Shown: positions 26,113 through 34,813 of the stretch, piece after piece
How the letters are laid out: each line of letters begins with the position of its first letter
Position numbering within the stretch: position 1 is the first letter of the stretch
Origin: QKTW01 sp052161885
Lineage (GTDB): Bacteria; Bacteroidota; Bacteroidia; Chitinophagales; Chitinophagaceae
Reading direction: 5' to 3'
NCBI GenBank assembly: GCA_052161885.1
Contig: CP197396.1
Span: 4,774,001 to 4,838,000 of the forward strand
DNA: 64,000 nucleotides
Notes under the pieces: generated by a model
The model's database searches: none
What the model was told of the DNA's origin: nothing
The model's input: only the letters and a program-made list of their open reading frames with translations
Made by a program: the position numbers and the translations under genes

Positions 26113-26859
26113 TTACCATGGGCATTCACCCGTGCCGTCAAAAAGCTCTTCACAGAAATATTTTCCTGTCGGGCCGTCATTGTCAATCATTGCATACTTT
26201 ACCACACGGGCTCCTGCATCTGCTGCGGTGCCTGTGCCGCGGTGGTTATTAAAATCCGTATCTGTAAAGCCCGGACATACAGCATTTACTTTAAACGCAG
26301 TATCGCGCAACTCATAGGCCAGCACTACGGTATACATGTTCAGCGCTGCTTTCGACGACTGGTACACAGCCCCTTTATACTGGTAGTATTTACTGGAAGG
26401 GTCGCTGGCAAGCGTAAGAGAGCCCTGGCCCGAGGTTACATTTACAATGCGGGGCTCAGGAGCATTCTTCAGCAGGTCTATAAAAGCCTGCGTTACGCGC
26501 ACCACACCAAATACATTGGTGTCATACACCCGCTGAAATACATCTATGCCCGTGCCGGTGGCCGTCTGCGGCACGCCCGGTACACCGCCGCTGATGCCCG
26601 CGTTGTTGATCAGTACATCCAGTACCTCGGTCTTTTGTCCTACTTCGGCGCGTGCTGCATCTACCGATGCCTGGCTGCTTACATCTATCTGTATGGCTTC
26701 TGCATTGTTGAGCCCTTCAGCTTTAAGCTGTGCTGCTGCTTCCCGGCCTTTGTCTATCTGGCGACTGCCGAGGTACACATAATATCCCTGCTGCAGCAGC
26801 TGGCGCGCTGTTTCAAATCCAATGCCTTTATTGGCCCCTGTTACAAATGCTGATTTCAT
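26113..26859 (-). CDS. SDR-family oxidoreductase
   Basis: A 248-residue classical short-chain dehydrogenase/reductase. The NAD(P) site is TGANKGIGFE (residues 8-17), followed by LGSRQ (which suggests NADP preference), the NNAG motif (LINNAGIS), a catalytic serine in VNVTSGQG and the YQSSKAAL YxxxK motif. The C-terminus (DNDGPTGKYFCEELFDG) is like that of a carbonyl-reductase subgroup often acting on quinones or aldehydes. It follows an AraC regulator on the same strand with a 68-base gap, a common regulator/SDR arrangement, so it is probably the regulated target or part of its transcript. Confidence 0.93.
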   Translation of the reverse strand: MKSAFVTGANKGIGFETARQLLQQGYYVYLGSRQIDKGREAAAQLKAEGLNNAEAIQIDVSSQASVDAARAEVGQKTEVLDVLINNAGISGGVPGVPQTATGTGIDVFQRVYDTNVFGVVRVTQAFIDLLKNAPEPRIVNVTSGQGSLTLASDPSSKYYQYKGAVYQSSKAALNMYTVVLAYELRDTAFKVNAVCPGFTDTDFNNHRGTGTAADAGARVVKYAMIDNDGPTGKYFCEELFDGTGECPW

Positions 26860-26927
26860 TTTCCTGTCTTTTAAATTGACCAGGTAAAAGTAGCCGGTGC
26901 AAAAATGGCGGGAATGGACAAATCGAT

Positions 26928-27806
26928 TTAATTACCCGACAAATCCTGCAGGTCTGCTAAAAAATCGCGCACGCTTTTTCCGGTAGTTTTTTTGAATAGC
27001 CGCGAAAAATAATCAGGATCGCTGAAGCCCAGCTCGTAAGCCAGTTCTTTTACCGAAAGCGTTGAGTAACGCAGCTTCCGTTGTGCTTCCAGCATGAGGC
27101 GGTTGGTGATAAACTCTTTGGGTGATACGCCCGAAAACTCTTTCACGATCACGTACAGGCTGCCGGGCGTCACCGCCAGTTCTTCTGCAATAGTGCTTAC
27201 CTGGTGCTGCTCCGTAAGGTGCGATTCTACCGCCAGCCTGAAAGCGATGTATTTTGATAGTTTTGGATTGGCGATGCTGTCGTGATGGCTGTCCTTGAAG
27301 TAGGCGCTGTCCAATTCTGTAAGCAATGTATTGAGGTGGGCCAGTATTATTTTCACATCCTGCTGCTTGTTGCCGCCGTGCAACAGTTGGTCCAGTATCC
27401 CGAACACCGTTTTCACCCGCTGCTTCGCTTCATCATCAAAACTGATAACCGGGGCATTCAATGGATTTACCAGGAAGGCAAACTGCTGCGGCAGCAACGC
27501 CAGTGTAGCAGTGTCAAACGCAATTTTAAAATATCGAAGACCGTCTTTGATAGGCGGTGGCGTAAACACCTGGTTGGGCAATACAAAAAGCAGTTGTCCG
27601 TCAGATATAGTGAAGTCCTGCAGGTCTGCGCGGTAAGTAGTGGTACCGCTGTCCATGTACACAAAGAAGTAATAGTCTATTTTATGCGGCTGCAACATCT
27701 TTTGCAGTACATCGGCCGGCAGCGCATGATTGGCGTTGGAGCTGATCCTGACGCCCAGCTTATCATGCTGTTTTATACGGTCGGATAATCCTGTTTTCTG
27801 CGGCAT
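26928..27806 (-). CDS. AraC-family transcriptional regulator
   Basis: A 292-residue regulator. The start is placed at ATG 27806 (MPQKTGLSDRIKQHDKLG) because the frame upstream to 27923 has poor composition. The N-terminal half is an AraC-type cupin ligand-binding region; the C-terminal 100 residues hold two helix-turn-helix motifs (VSTIAEELAVTPGSLYVIVK and LSVKELAYELGFSDPDYFSR, ending KKTTGKSVRDFL), the normal AraC/XylS signature. It is upstream of the SDR gene on the same strand. The inducer is unknown; many such pairs respond to carbonyl or redox stress. Confidence 0.92.
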   Translation of the reverse strand: MPQKTGLSDRIKQHDKLGVRISSNANHALPADVLQKMLQPHKIDYYFFVYMDSGTTTYRADLQDFTISDGQLLFVLPNQVFTPPPIKDGLRYFKIAFDTATLALLPQQFAFLVNPLNAPVISFDDEAKQRVKTVFGILDQLLHGGNKQQDVKIILAHLNTLLTELDSAYFKDSHHDSIANPKLSKYIAFRLAVESHLTEQHQVSTIAEELAVTPGSLYVIVKEFSGVSPKEFITNRLMLEAQRKLRYSTLSVKELAYELGFSDPDYFSRLFKKTTGKSVRDFLADLQDLSGN

Positions 27807-27971
27807 CTTCTGTCCCGGTTTGATTGCTAAGGTACGGAACATACTTAGTGTGGTGAGCAGGGGGAATATTATGGCCCTGCTTCGAGGTACGGAAAACGGC
27901 AGGCTCCATTTTATAAGCCGCACGGCTGCCGGCCACAGTGTATGGGATGCCGGATTTCTTAGTTGCTGCCT

Positions 27972-28850
27972 TTATGGTGTGGCAGGAAACGGATATAAGC
28001 GTCTTATATGAATGGAATCCGTCGTTGAGATAGCGGAATTACCATATGCGGGTACATTGCCGGATTCCACCAGGTTGGAAGGGAAAGAATACATCATGAT
28101 AGATGTGGGGTCAAAATCGGAAGCCAGTACCTGGCTGCGCGCAAACTGATCAATGATCTGCTCCCGTACCATAGTCGGGCTCCAGGGAGGGTTAAATGCA
28201 GCGCAGTATTTCTCCAATGCAGATACATTCCACACAACATTTGAATTAGGACTTTGGTGCTCGTGCATCAAGCCCAGCGCATGGCCAAATTCGTGCAGCA
28301 CATAATAGTCATAGTAATAATCATCATCGTCGGGGTTCAGATCGTCAAAATACATAGAAGGCCTGAAGCCGGCGGAGTATTTTCCAATGCGGGAGTTGGT
28401 GCCTTTTCCACGCTGGAAAGAAACCGAGATATCTGGCTTTGCAGCCGAAGCAGCGAAATTAAATTTTATGTTAGCATATTTCTCCCACTTCAGTGCCGTA
28501 GTCCGTACGCGTGCCTGTACAATAGAGTCCCCGTCTGTAAATATTACGGTAATGGTCCTTTTACGCCAGGGGCTTCCTAATAAGCTTACAGCCGATGCAG
28601 ATGACGACTCTGCTGCAATGTCTGTCGGCACGTTTTCTTTCTGCCGGATAATTGCTTTATATTTTTCGATTGCCTCCGGAGGCAGCTGGCTGCTGCATAA
28701 GGACAGAGCTCTTCTTTTTTTTGGCGCAGGTATAGTTGCTGCGGTATCGGTACTGTTTTTCTGCGCAGCCTTGTCCGGTCCGTTGCCGGTACAGCCGCAT
28801 ACCATTACCATGGCTGCTGTAACGACGGAGCAGATGTATTTGTTTTTCAT
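27972..28850 (-). CDS. Astacin-like metzincin metalloprotease, lipoprotein
   Basis: A 292-residue exported zinc protease. The signal ends in VCGC (lipid-anchored Cys19 or 20), then a Ser/Thr/Ala-rich linker. The zinc-binding signature is HEFGHALGLMHEH in the second half of the protein, the metzincin motif HExxHxxGxxH with an extra Glu typical of astacin-type sites, and the Met-turn is SIMMY about 60 residues later. An aspartate/tyrosine stretch (DDDDYYYDYYVLHE) precedes the active site. Family members are secreted or surface proteases; substrate unknown. The stop of the upstream secreted gene at 28872 is 21 bases before its start, so they are co-transcribed. Confidence 0.88.
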   Translation of the reverse strand: MKNKYICSVVTAAMVMVCGCTGNGPDKAAQKNSTDTAATIPAPKKRRALSLCSSQLPPEAIEKYKAIIRQKENVPTDIAAESSSASAVSLLGSPWRKRTITVIFTDGDSIVQARVRTTALKWEKYANIKFNFAASAAKPDISVSFQRGKGTNSRIGKYSAGFRPSMYFDDLNPDDDDYYYDYYVLHEFGHALGLMHEHQSPNSNVVWNVSALEKYCAAFNPPWSPTMVREQIIDQFARSQVLASDFDPTSIMMYSFPSNLVESGNVPAYGNSAISTTDSIHIRRLYPFPATP

Positions 28851-28871
28851 GGCGGGAATTTTTTTTAACGA

Positions 28872-30332
28872 TTAGAAATTGTATTGAATGCCGAAGTACA
28901 TTTTAGGTACGGCCAGCTGGTATTTCAGGTCCTTTTCCACGTCGGCCGATCCGGTTACCTCATCACCTACTTTCAGTTTGTCGAGTGTTTTTATAAAGCT
29001 GGTGGCTACGCCGGTTGATAAAGAAATTCTTCCCTTGCCTATGAAGTTAAACCTGATGCCGCCGCCTGCCAGCAGTGTGGGAAAATCTGCATTGGCGCCT
29101 ACACCGAGTTGTATAAAAGGATGGATCAGTGAGTTGGGGATAAAGTAATTATAGTTGAGCAGTACAGATACGTTAAGGCGCTTTACGATATCAGTTCCGG
29201 CATCAGATACATACTGTTTGCCGGTGAGTGAATCTGTGGTGGTGCCGTACTTGGGAAAGCTGAGTAACGTATAAGCCACACCGGCTGCCACTTCCGGCAC
29301 AAACCGCTGAAACCTCCGTACAATGATCGTCTGTTTTATAATCTGTTTCGGAGTCGCCGCCACTATCTCATTGTCGGCCGACAATACATAGCCATCCGTA
29401 TTTACAGTAACCGTGTAAACAGAGAGTTTACCCTTCGGGGCAGGTACTGCATCCAGGCGCACGCACCAATCAATGCCATCGGTCTTTGCGGCATCCATTG
29501 CCGCCTTTGCTACAAGCGCATGGCATTTGTCCAGGTTGGTTACTCTTTTATACTGCGCATCCTTTGCCGCTTTGAGCTCCCTGATGAGACCGTTGAAGAT
29601 ATTCTGCACAATAAAAACGTAGCCATTATTATCATCGCACTTAAAGGCCGCAACATCGGTACTCAGCTGTTTGATATTGCCATCAATATCGCTGTAGAAT
29701 TTCTTAATAGCATCAATATCGCTCTTTGCGCTGCCGATTGCCGCAACAGTAACGGCCTGCTGTTTAAAATCAAGCGCGGCAAGTGCGCTGAATGTTTTGG
29801 CTACATCCGCTTTTTTATCCTGGCCCAGGGCCATATTGATCGTATTGTACAGTGCTATGAGATTATCAAAATTACAGGTAGCGGGCGGCGGCGCAGCTCC
29901 CTTCTTCGGTGCGGGACGTGCAAGATGCGGCAAAGCCATAGCTGCCGCTTTAGTGCTGCCGGCCGGAGTGTTGAACTGGATTACATTATCAAACATGCCG
30001 ATAATAGAACCATAAGCCTGTGCTGCGACTTCGTCTATAGGATCCAGGATAAGCTGATTGCCCGTAGTAATGGAGTAGTTAAGCGGATTGAGCGGCGCCA
30101 TGTATACATTTACCGCCGTGCTCCTCGGCAGGAAAATAGCTGAGTCTCCCAACGGATGCGGATTGTAGGGCGTTTTGCTGCAGGCATACCAGAGCGCTTT
30201 ATCCGTTACACTGAGAAAAATTTTCTGGTTCTCCTTTACCACGATACCATCTTCCAGCACATCCCTGGCCTTTTGGGCAGATGCTATAGTAATACTGCAC
30301 AAGGCAACGGCTAAAAACATCAGGTATTTCAT
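28872..30332 (-). CDS. Secreted/outer-membrane hypothetical protein
   Basis: A 486-residue exported protein with signal peptide (MKYLMFLAVALCSITIASAQ). The first 330 residues are mixed helix/strand with a heptad-like helical block (IGSAKSDIDAIKKFYSDIDG and nearby) and a Pro/Ala-rich spacer (PAPKKGAAPPP). The last 150 residues are strand-rich and end in QLAVPKMYFGIQYNF, with a C-terminal Phe and alternating pattern typical of an outer-membrane beta-barrel end. No family is recognised. It is the first gene before the astacin-like lipoprotein, so an envelope function with a protease partner is an inference. Confidence 0.75.
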   Translation of the reverse strand: MKYLMFLAVALCSITIASAQKARDVLEDGIVVKENQKIFLSVTDKALWYACSKTPYNPHPLGDSAIFLPRSTAVNVYMAPLNPLNYSITTGNQLILDPIDEVAAQAYGSIIGMFDNVIQFNTPAGSTKAAAMALPHLARPAPKKGAAPPPATCNFDNLIALYNTINMALGQDKKADVAKTFSALAALDFKQQAVTVAAIGSAKSDIDAIKKFYSDIDGNIKQLSTDVAAFKCDDNNGYVFIVQNIFNGLIRELKAAKDAQYKRVTNLDKCHALVAKAAMDAAKTDGIDWCVRLDAVPAPKGKLSVYTVTVNTDGYVLSADNEIVAATPKQIIKQTIIVRRFQRFVPEVAAGVAYTLLSFPKYGTTTDSLTGKQYVSDAGTDIVKRLNVSVLLNYNYFIPNSLIHPFIQLGVGANADFPTLLAGGGIRFNFIGKGRISLSTGVATSFIKTLDKLKVGDEVTGSADVEKDLKYQLAVPKMYFGIQYNF

Positions 30333-30714
30333 ATCAGTAGATTTATGTTGTTATATAATCTGAAATGCTCTGGTGTAAAATTAGATGAGCTTGCAGCGGC
30401 ATATCAGATGCTTTCTCTCCATTGGCACCCCGTGATTTTTCACGTTACCTGTATATCGGAAATGTTATATAAAACATGATCAGGTCAGCTGTACAACTTC
30501 AGCCAGACGGTTTATACAATGCCGGATTTTTGTGTGGACAACTGTAGAATAATTTTTTTGCTTCCCAGGTTTTCAGCAGTCTGTTTGCCATTTCATATAA
30601 ATAATAAATAACCGGATGATGTAGGGTTGAGAAATATTTTTTTATACATGTTGTTTTTTGAGCTCTTTTAAACTGCTATATTTAAATATCTTATTTTTGT
30701 TCAAATCTGCAATT
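30333..30714. other. Intergenic region between divergent genes
   Basis: About 380 bases, AT-rich to the right, holding the promoters of the secreted gene to the left and of the PGDYG/SLATT operon to the right (a -7 box lies at 30692). No gene or RNA is recognised. Confidence 0.4.
30692..30699 (+). promoter_or_regulatory. Candidate -7 box of the PGDYG/SLATT operon
   Basis: TATTTTTG, an exact match to TAnnTTTG, 15 bases upstream of ATG 30715, implying a very short leader. A strict TTG at the usual -33 distance is absent. Confidence 0.35.
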
Positions 30715-30948
30715 ATGAAAACATTTAAAGCCGGTGAGATACCTGATCTCGATTATGAATATGCTGTAAAAAAACCTATACAGATAAGATGTATCCCCAT
30801 CGACGAGGCGTTTGAGATTGAAACCCTTGAAGGCATTCTTAAAGGCAAAAAAGGCGATTATCTGATGATCGGCATACAAGGAGAAATGTACCCCTGCAGC
30901 AAAGAGATTTTTGAAGAAACTTATTTAATAGTCAACCCTAAGAAATAG
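30715..30948 (+). CDS. Small PGDYG-like domain protein
   Basis: A 77-residue protein (ATG 30715 chosen; the frame upstream to 30658 is AT-rich leader). The core KGDYLMIGIQGEMYPCSKEI, followed by FEETYLIV, is close to the small PGDYG domain, in which G-D-Y-x-x-x-G-x-x-G-E-x-Y/W-P is the recognisable string. The domain has no assigned activity. It is upstream of the DUF4231 and TIR-like genes on the same strand (59-base gap), so it is probably the first gene of that operon. No signal peptide or membrane segment is present. Confidence 0.75.
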   Translation: MKTFKAGEIPDLDYEYAVKKPIQIRCIPIDEAFEIETLEGILKGKKGDYLMIGIQGEMYPCSKEIFEETYLIVNPKK

Positions 30949-31007
30949 CAGCCCGTAACATTATCACCAATCACATACAACCTTTAATCACCATTCACAT
31001 CTTCACC

Positions 31008-31433
31008 ATGAACATTAATTACATCGAAGACAGGGTTAATCCCTGCCTTGACTGGTATGACCGCAAGAGCAAGATAAACAAGCATACTTATTTCACATTT
31101 ACTATTTCAGAGATAGTACTTGCGGCGCTTATTCCTTTCATTTCCGGCATGCATGAAGCAGATGCTGATAAGATAAAATATATACTCAGTTTAATCGGCG
31201 TCATACTTACCATACTTGGGGGTATAGCCTTGCTGGGCAAATACCAGGAGAAATGGATCAATTACAGGCGTATCTCCGAGAATATAAAAAAGGAAAAATA
31301 CATGTACCTCATGAAGGTGGCCCCTTACGACGGAAGCGATGCGGAAGAAATATTTGTGAAAAACACGGAGTACGAAATGGAGCGCGAAGTAAGGAGTTGG
31401 TACATGCAGCGTCAGAAGCAGCAAAAAGGATAA
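31008..31433 (+). CDS. DUF4231 (SLATT-like) two-TM protein
   Basis: A 141-residue protein with two hydrophobic helices (residues about 25-46 and 62-82) and amphipathic N- and C-terminal helices. Diagnostic for DUF4231/SLATT-like proteins: an N-terminal LDWYDRKSKINK, the helix pair, then KWINYRRISENIKKEKYMYL and a short C-terminal helix. SLATT proteins, as proposed from comparative genomics, are small membrane proteins near nucleotide-signalling conflict genes and are predicted to form pores or disturb membranes when activated. It is followed four bases later by the four-TM TIR-like gene, so they are almost certainly co-translated. Confidence 0.85.
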   Translation: MNINYIEDRVNPCLDWYDRKSKINKHTYFTFTISEIVLAALIPFISGMHEADADKIKYILSLIGVILTILGGIALLGKYQEKWINYRRISENIKKEKYMYLMKVAPYDGSDAEEIFVKNTEYEMEREVRSWYMQRQKQQKG

Positions 31434-31437
31434 CACT

Positions 31438-33084
31438 TTGGTTGCACAGAAGTATCTCAGCCAGCTTCAGAAAGCAATAAACTTCTTCACCATTACATAT
31501 GCTATTGTCATTATTGCAGGTGGGATACATGTATTCCTGGACTCATCGTCGCTTTTCCGTATTGTAAACGGACATACGCAAACTGGTTCCGGTTCAGAAG
31601 AGGTTTATAATTCTGTACATCATGAATGTACGGAGATTGGATCTTATTGCCGTAAGATGGAGCTTCATAAGGATACTTTGCAACAGGCAGCCGGTTATGC
31701 GGGCAGATGTTACAGACGCTATATACAGGCAAAGCACAGGTTGCGCCGGCTGCAGCAATACGGGGCTGCCGGAATACCTGTATTGCTGAAGAGAAACGAG
31801 GCAACGTTGCATTTAAAATACAGGCAATCACTTGGGGAGGTAGCCAGAATAAAAGATGTTCTTAGGAAAGACAGTATCTGGCTGTGGAGCCGGCAAAGCA
31901 GTTTTAAAGTGCATGTAGCGGAGCTGAAACGAAATGCGCTTGCGGAGATAGATGAGCATATTTTCCGGGTAGAAACAAGCCTGATGCAGGAGTCTGTAGA
32001 TAAGAGGGAACTGGTACTGGCATTGCTTTTCTGTATTGTGCTTTCATTCCCGTTTATATATGTATGGTTGCGTTTTTTCAGACAAAGTATAAATGAGCAG
32101 TTCCGCACGGGTACGGGTGGCAGTTCTAACTGGGAATACAGGCTGGCGGACAGATTTTTTCATGAGCTTTCTATGTCTGCAACAGCATACAAATGCAAAA
32201 TGCTTGACGCCTGGGCCGAATTCTTTAACTCAGTGCTTTCACTATCTCTTACCTTCCTGTTACTCCTTTGTATTTATATCTGGCGCCCGATCAGCGAAAT
32301 TGAAAAATATGTGCCGGTGCCGGTGCTCTTTTTTGGATTTTTTCTCTGCATGGTTTTATTGCTTTTGGCGTTATTGTCTTATGCAAAAAGGCTGGAAAAC
32401 AAAGGTCTCTTTATTATTAAAATGCTTTCCGGCATTGATTTTCTGCGGCTGCATCTTAATGAGAACAGGAAGTTTTGTCTGTATCTCAGAAGCTTTTCTT
32501 CAGAGGCCGGTGGACAAAGTTCTATTCCTTTACGTATCGTCAAGGGGTTAAGGGGCGAATTTAAGGACTTGAATTTTGATGATATCGACGCCGGGATCAA
32601 TGATGAAGAGCAGGATGAGGCAAGTGAAATGGGAGGCCCCTATTTTATGTCTCAGCTCTTCGGTAAGATCCGCAAAGTGCTGCCCCCGATACACCTGGCC
32701 AACATACAGCATAAAAGGCACCTGCCACAGCTCATACCGTTGTATACAGAAGATCATAACTGGTTTTCGATAGCGAGCGAGCTGATCAATAACGCAGCCC
32801 TGATCATTGTTTATTATGCAAATGAGAGCCCTCCTGAACTATCGGAAAAAAAACCGGGTATTATAGAAGAGATAGATCATATCTACAGGCATGGGATGTG
32901 GGATAAAACAATCATGATCGTTGACGATATATCGAAAGTATACCCCTATAAGAAACAGAACGTATTTCAAAACCTGCATACCGTAGAGTCGCTTAGTAAG
33001 ATCTTAAAACAGGCAGAAACAAATGACCGGGTACTGTATGATGCCCTCAACCTGGATGTGATCCTTTATCAACCTTTATCCTGA
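31438..33084 (+). CDS. Four-TM protein with TIR-like cytosolic domain
   Basis: A 548-residue protein starting at TTG 31438, four bases after the DUF4231 stop. TM1 is about residues 15-35, then a long, positively charged, probably external region (about 36-190), TM2 194-214, TM3 264-283 and TM4 293-315; the C-terminal 230 residues are cytosolic. That domain has the pattern of TIR-like domains seen in many uncharacterised membrane proteins: a first strand FCLYLRSF, a glycine/serine-rich stretch, PPIHLANIQ-, LIPLYTEDHNW, then a strand-helix AALIIVYYANES and a C-terminal EEIDHIYRHGMWDKTIMIVDD. The precise glutamate and glycine of TIR NADases are not obvious, so enzymatic activity is uncertain. 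Together with the SLATT-like partner it looks like an effector pair. Confidence 0.8.
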   Translation: MVAQKYLSQLQKAINFFTITYAIVIIAGGIHVFLDSSSLFRIVNGHTQTGSGSEEVYNSVHHECTEIGSYCRKMELHKDTLQQAAGYAGRCYRRYIQAKHRLRRLQQYGAAGIPVLLKRNEATLHLKYRQSLGEVARIKDVLRKDSIWLWSRQSSFKVHVAELKRNALAEIDEHIFRVETSLMQESVDKRELVLALLFCIVLSFPFIYVWLRFFRQSINEQFRTGTGGSSNWEYRLADRFFHELSMSATAYKCKMLDAWAEFFNSVLSLSLTFLLLLCIYIWRPISEIEKYVPVPVLFFGFFLCMVLLLLALLSYAKRLENKGLFIIKMLSGIDFLRLHLNENRKFCLYLRSFSSEAGGQSSIPLRIVKGLRGEFKDLNFDDIDAGINDEEQDEASEMGGPYFMSQLFGKIRKVLPPIHLANIQHKRHLPQLIPLYTEDHNWFSIASELINNAALIIVYYANESPPELSEKKPGIIEEIDHIYRHGMWDKTIMIVDDISKVYPYKKQNVFQNLHTVESLSKILKQAETNDRVLYDALNLDVILYQPLS

Positions 33085-33101
33085 GCTTTCCGCTAATATT
33101 A

Positions 33102-33701
33102 TTACTGAGGTTTATACGCACTGTCAAATACTTCCTTCCGTACTGTGGTAGTATGGTTTTTCTGATCTACTACAATAACAAAGTGAAACGGGAAAGCTTT
33201 GGGCACCTTATGTATAGCGTAGGTGGTATTGGTGGCATCGTGGTACAGGTGCTCGTCAAACATATACCATACCCGCCATATGCCTTTGTAGGGCTGCAGT
33301 ACTATCTCTTCATGATACCGGTTGTAGTGCTGCCTCGCCAGCTGTTTGTGCACAGGGTCCGGATGGCGGCAGGTATCGTTGTAGTGCGCCAGCACCACTG
33401 AGGCCATACTGTCTGCCATACGGAAAATGCCGAAAGCCTGTTGCATGCTGTCCATCTTTGCCAGGCGTTTTTTATACGCGTCGAAGTCAAAATTGGTAGG
33501 CGGGGGTGGCACATACGTTCTGCTGTCTCCTGCGTCCAATACCGTATTATTTACAGTATTATCATCCTTTTTGTCTTCGGGAACAACGGGCGGAAGTTCC
33601 TCCGTTTTCCGGGTGGTCTTTTTGCGTTGCTGTGCGTGGGCCACATCCGGCAAAACCAGTGTGGCTGCCAGGAGCAGGTATGTTAACAGATTACGGATCA
33701 T
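33102..33701 (-). CDS. Secreted hypothetical protein
   Basis: A 199-residue exported protein: signal peptide (MIRNLLTYLLLAATLVLPDV-AHAQ), then a charged linker (RKKTTRKTEELPPVVPEDKK) and a soluble domain with a helical section (YKKRLAKMDSMQQAFGIF) and strands near the end (KAFPFHFVIVVDQKNHTTTV). The His/Tyr-rich middle (RQHYNRYHEEIVL) is not a known metal site to me. Family not recognised. It converges on the TIR-like gene (18-base gap), so it is not part of that operon. Confidence 0.7.
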   Translation of the reverse strand: MIRNLLTYLLLAATLVLPDVAHAQQRKKTTRKTEELPPVVPEDKKDDNTVNNTVLDAGDSRTYVPPPPTNFDFDAYKKRLAKMDSMQQAFGIFRMADSMASVVLAHYNDTCRHPDPVHKQLARQHYNRYHEEIVLQPYKGIWRVWYMFDEHLYHDATNTTYAIHKVPKAFPFHFVIVVDQKNHTTTVRKEVFDSAYKPQ

Positions 33702-33818
33702 ATAGCTGAACGTGTTGCTGTGCCGTAAATATAGAACGGAAAGCGCCGGGTAAAAAACATCCTTTTATAATTGTGTCCGGAGGGTGGATGTACATCAGTC
33801 ATAAGGTGATGAGGGCGG

Positions 33819-33851
33819 TAAAAAATATACCTCCCGGGTTACCAGGAGGCA
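33819..33851 (-). terminator. Probable terminator of the 34720-33920 operon
   Basis: On the minus strand, GCCTCCTGGTAACCCGGGAGG forms a CCTCC/GGAGG hairpin followed by TATATTTTTT, about 70 bases after the stop at 33920. Confidence 0.5.
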
Positions 33852-33919
33852 TATCTGTTTTTTGTAAACGGCCCTGAACGAAAAATTGCAGTAGTCAATC
33901 CCCTGCAGGAGCACATTGC

Positions 33920-34720
33920 TTATTGTTTTATAAACTTAGCAGTAGTTTTTCCGGACGGCGATTGAATAATAACATAATAATTGCCCGATGCAAGGTGCCC
34001 GACAGGCAAACTTGTAATGAGATTGTTCAGCACACCGGAGCCAACAACTCTGCCTTCTGCATTCATTATTTTGTAAGGAGCATTTAAATTTCCCTGCGGA
34101 ATAAGAACATTAATATTGCCGACAGCAATGGTTGGATAGATCTTTACATCGCCCTCCTGCAATGCGGGCAGGGAAGATGTATATCTCAGCCCCTTTTTGC
34201 TGTTCATCACATTTATTTTATACAATAGAGCCTTGTCATCTGCTTTATCGCTTACTGCATAGGGCAGGCTGCCGGTATTTTTTCCCGCATTCAGCTTTTT
34301 AAAGCTCGTGTAGTGTGTGCCATCCGTACTTTTCATAATCTCAAAATAGATATCCTCACCGAGGTTTGTTTCTGCCTGCCAGGTAATGGTAATATTGCCA
34401 TCTGTTTCTTTAACATCAGGATGAGTAAAGGCAAATTCCTTTGCACCAAAAAACTGCACCATTTTATTGGCCTTGTTCAGTGCAAAAGCAGGATTGAATT
34501 TTTCATTTTCCTGTACCAGGAGATAACCTTCATTATTTGTTTTTGCCAGCCGGATCATTTTACCGCCTCCCTGGTTGGAATAGAACTGTACATCGCAACC
34601 AGGCGTGTACCCTTTTATTTCGTAGTACATAGACTGCTCTGCCTGAAACCAGCTGACCTCCTGCGTATAGCCGGTGAAGGACAGCGCGGTGAGACACAGT
34701 ATGAAAATATTTTTCTTCAT
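33920..34720 (-). CDS. T9SS type A sorting-domain protein
   Basis: A 266-residue secreted protein. ATG 34720 (MKKNIFILCLTALSF) opens a standard signal peptide; the upstream ATG at 34744 gives extra residues and is less likely. The middle contains an immunoglobulin/fibronectin-like region (GNITITWQAETNLGEDIYF, then YTSFKKLNAG). The C-terminal 80 residues are a T9SS sorting domain (VKIYPTIAVGNINVLIP ... ASGNYYVIIQS ending TTAKFIKQ). It is downstream of, and on the same strand as, the large CxxCH-containing secreted protein (94-base gap), probably in one operon. Function unknown. Confidence 0.82.
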   Translation of the reverse strand: MKKNIFILCLTALSFTGYTQEVSWFQAEQSMYYEIKGYTPGCDVQFYSNQGGGKMIRLAKTNNEGYLLVQENEKFNPAFALNKANKMVQFFGAKEFAFTHPDVKETDGNITITWQAETNLGEDIYFEIMKSTDGTHYTSFKKLNAGKNTGSLPYAVSDKADDKALLYKINVMNSKKGLRYTSSLPALQEGDVKIYPTIAVGNINVLIPQGNLNAPYKIMNAEGRVVGSGVLNNLITSLPVGHLASGNYYVIIQSPSGKTTAKFIKQ

Positions 34721-34813
34721 AGTTTTAGTTTTTAATGCAAACAATTATTTTTAGTAGTGGTTTTGTTTTGCCGGCAAACCCGGTCAGAAAACAAACTGTT
34801 TTATATTGATACA

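Noticed and set aside
26077..26853. 258-codon plus-strand frame
   Set aside because: Opposite the SDR gene 26113-26859; unusual Tyr/Cys/Arg-rich composition, no signal or domain.
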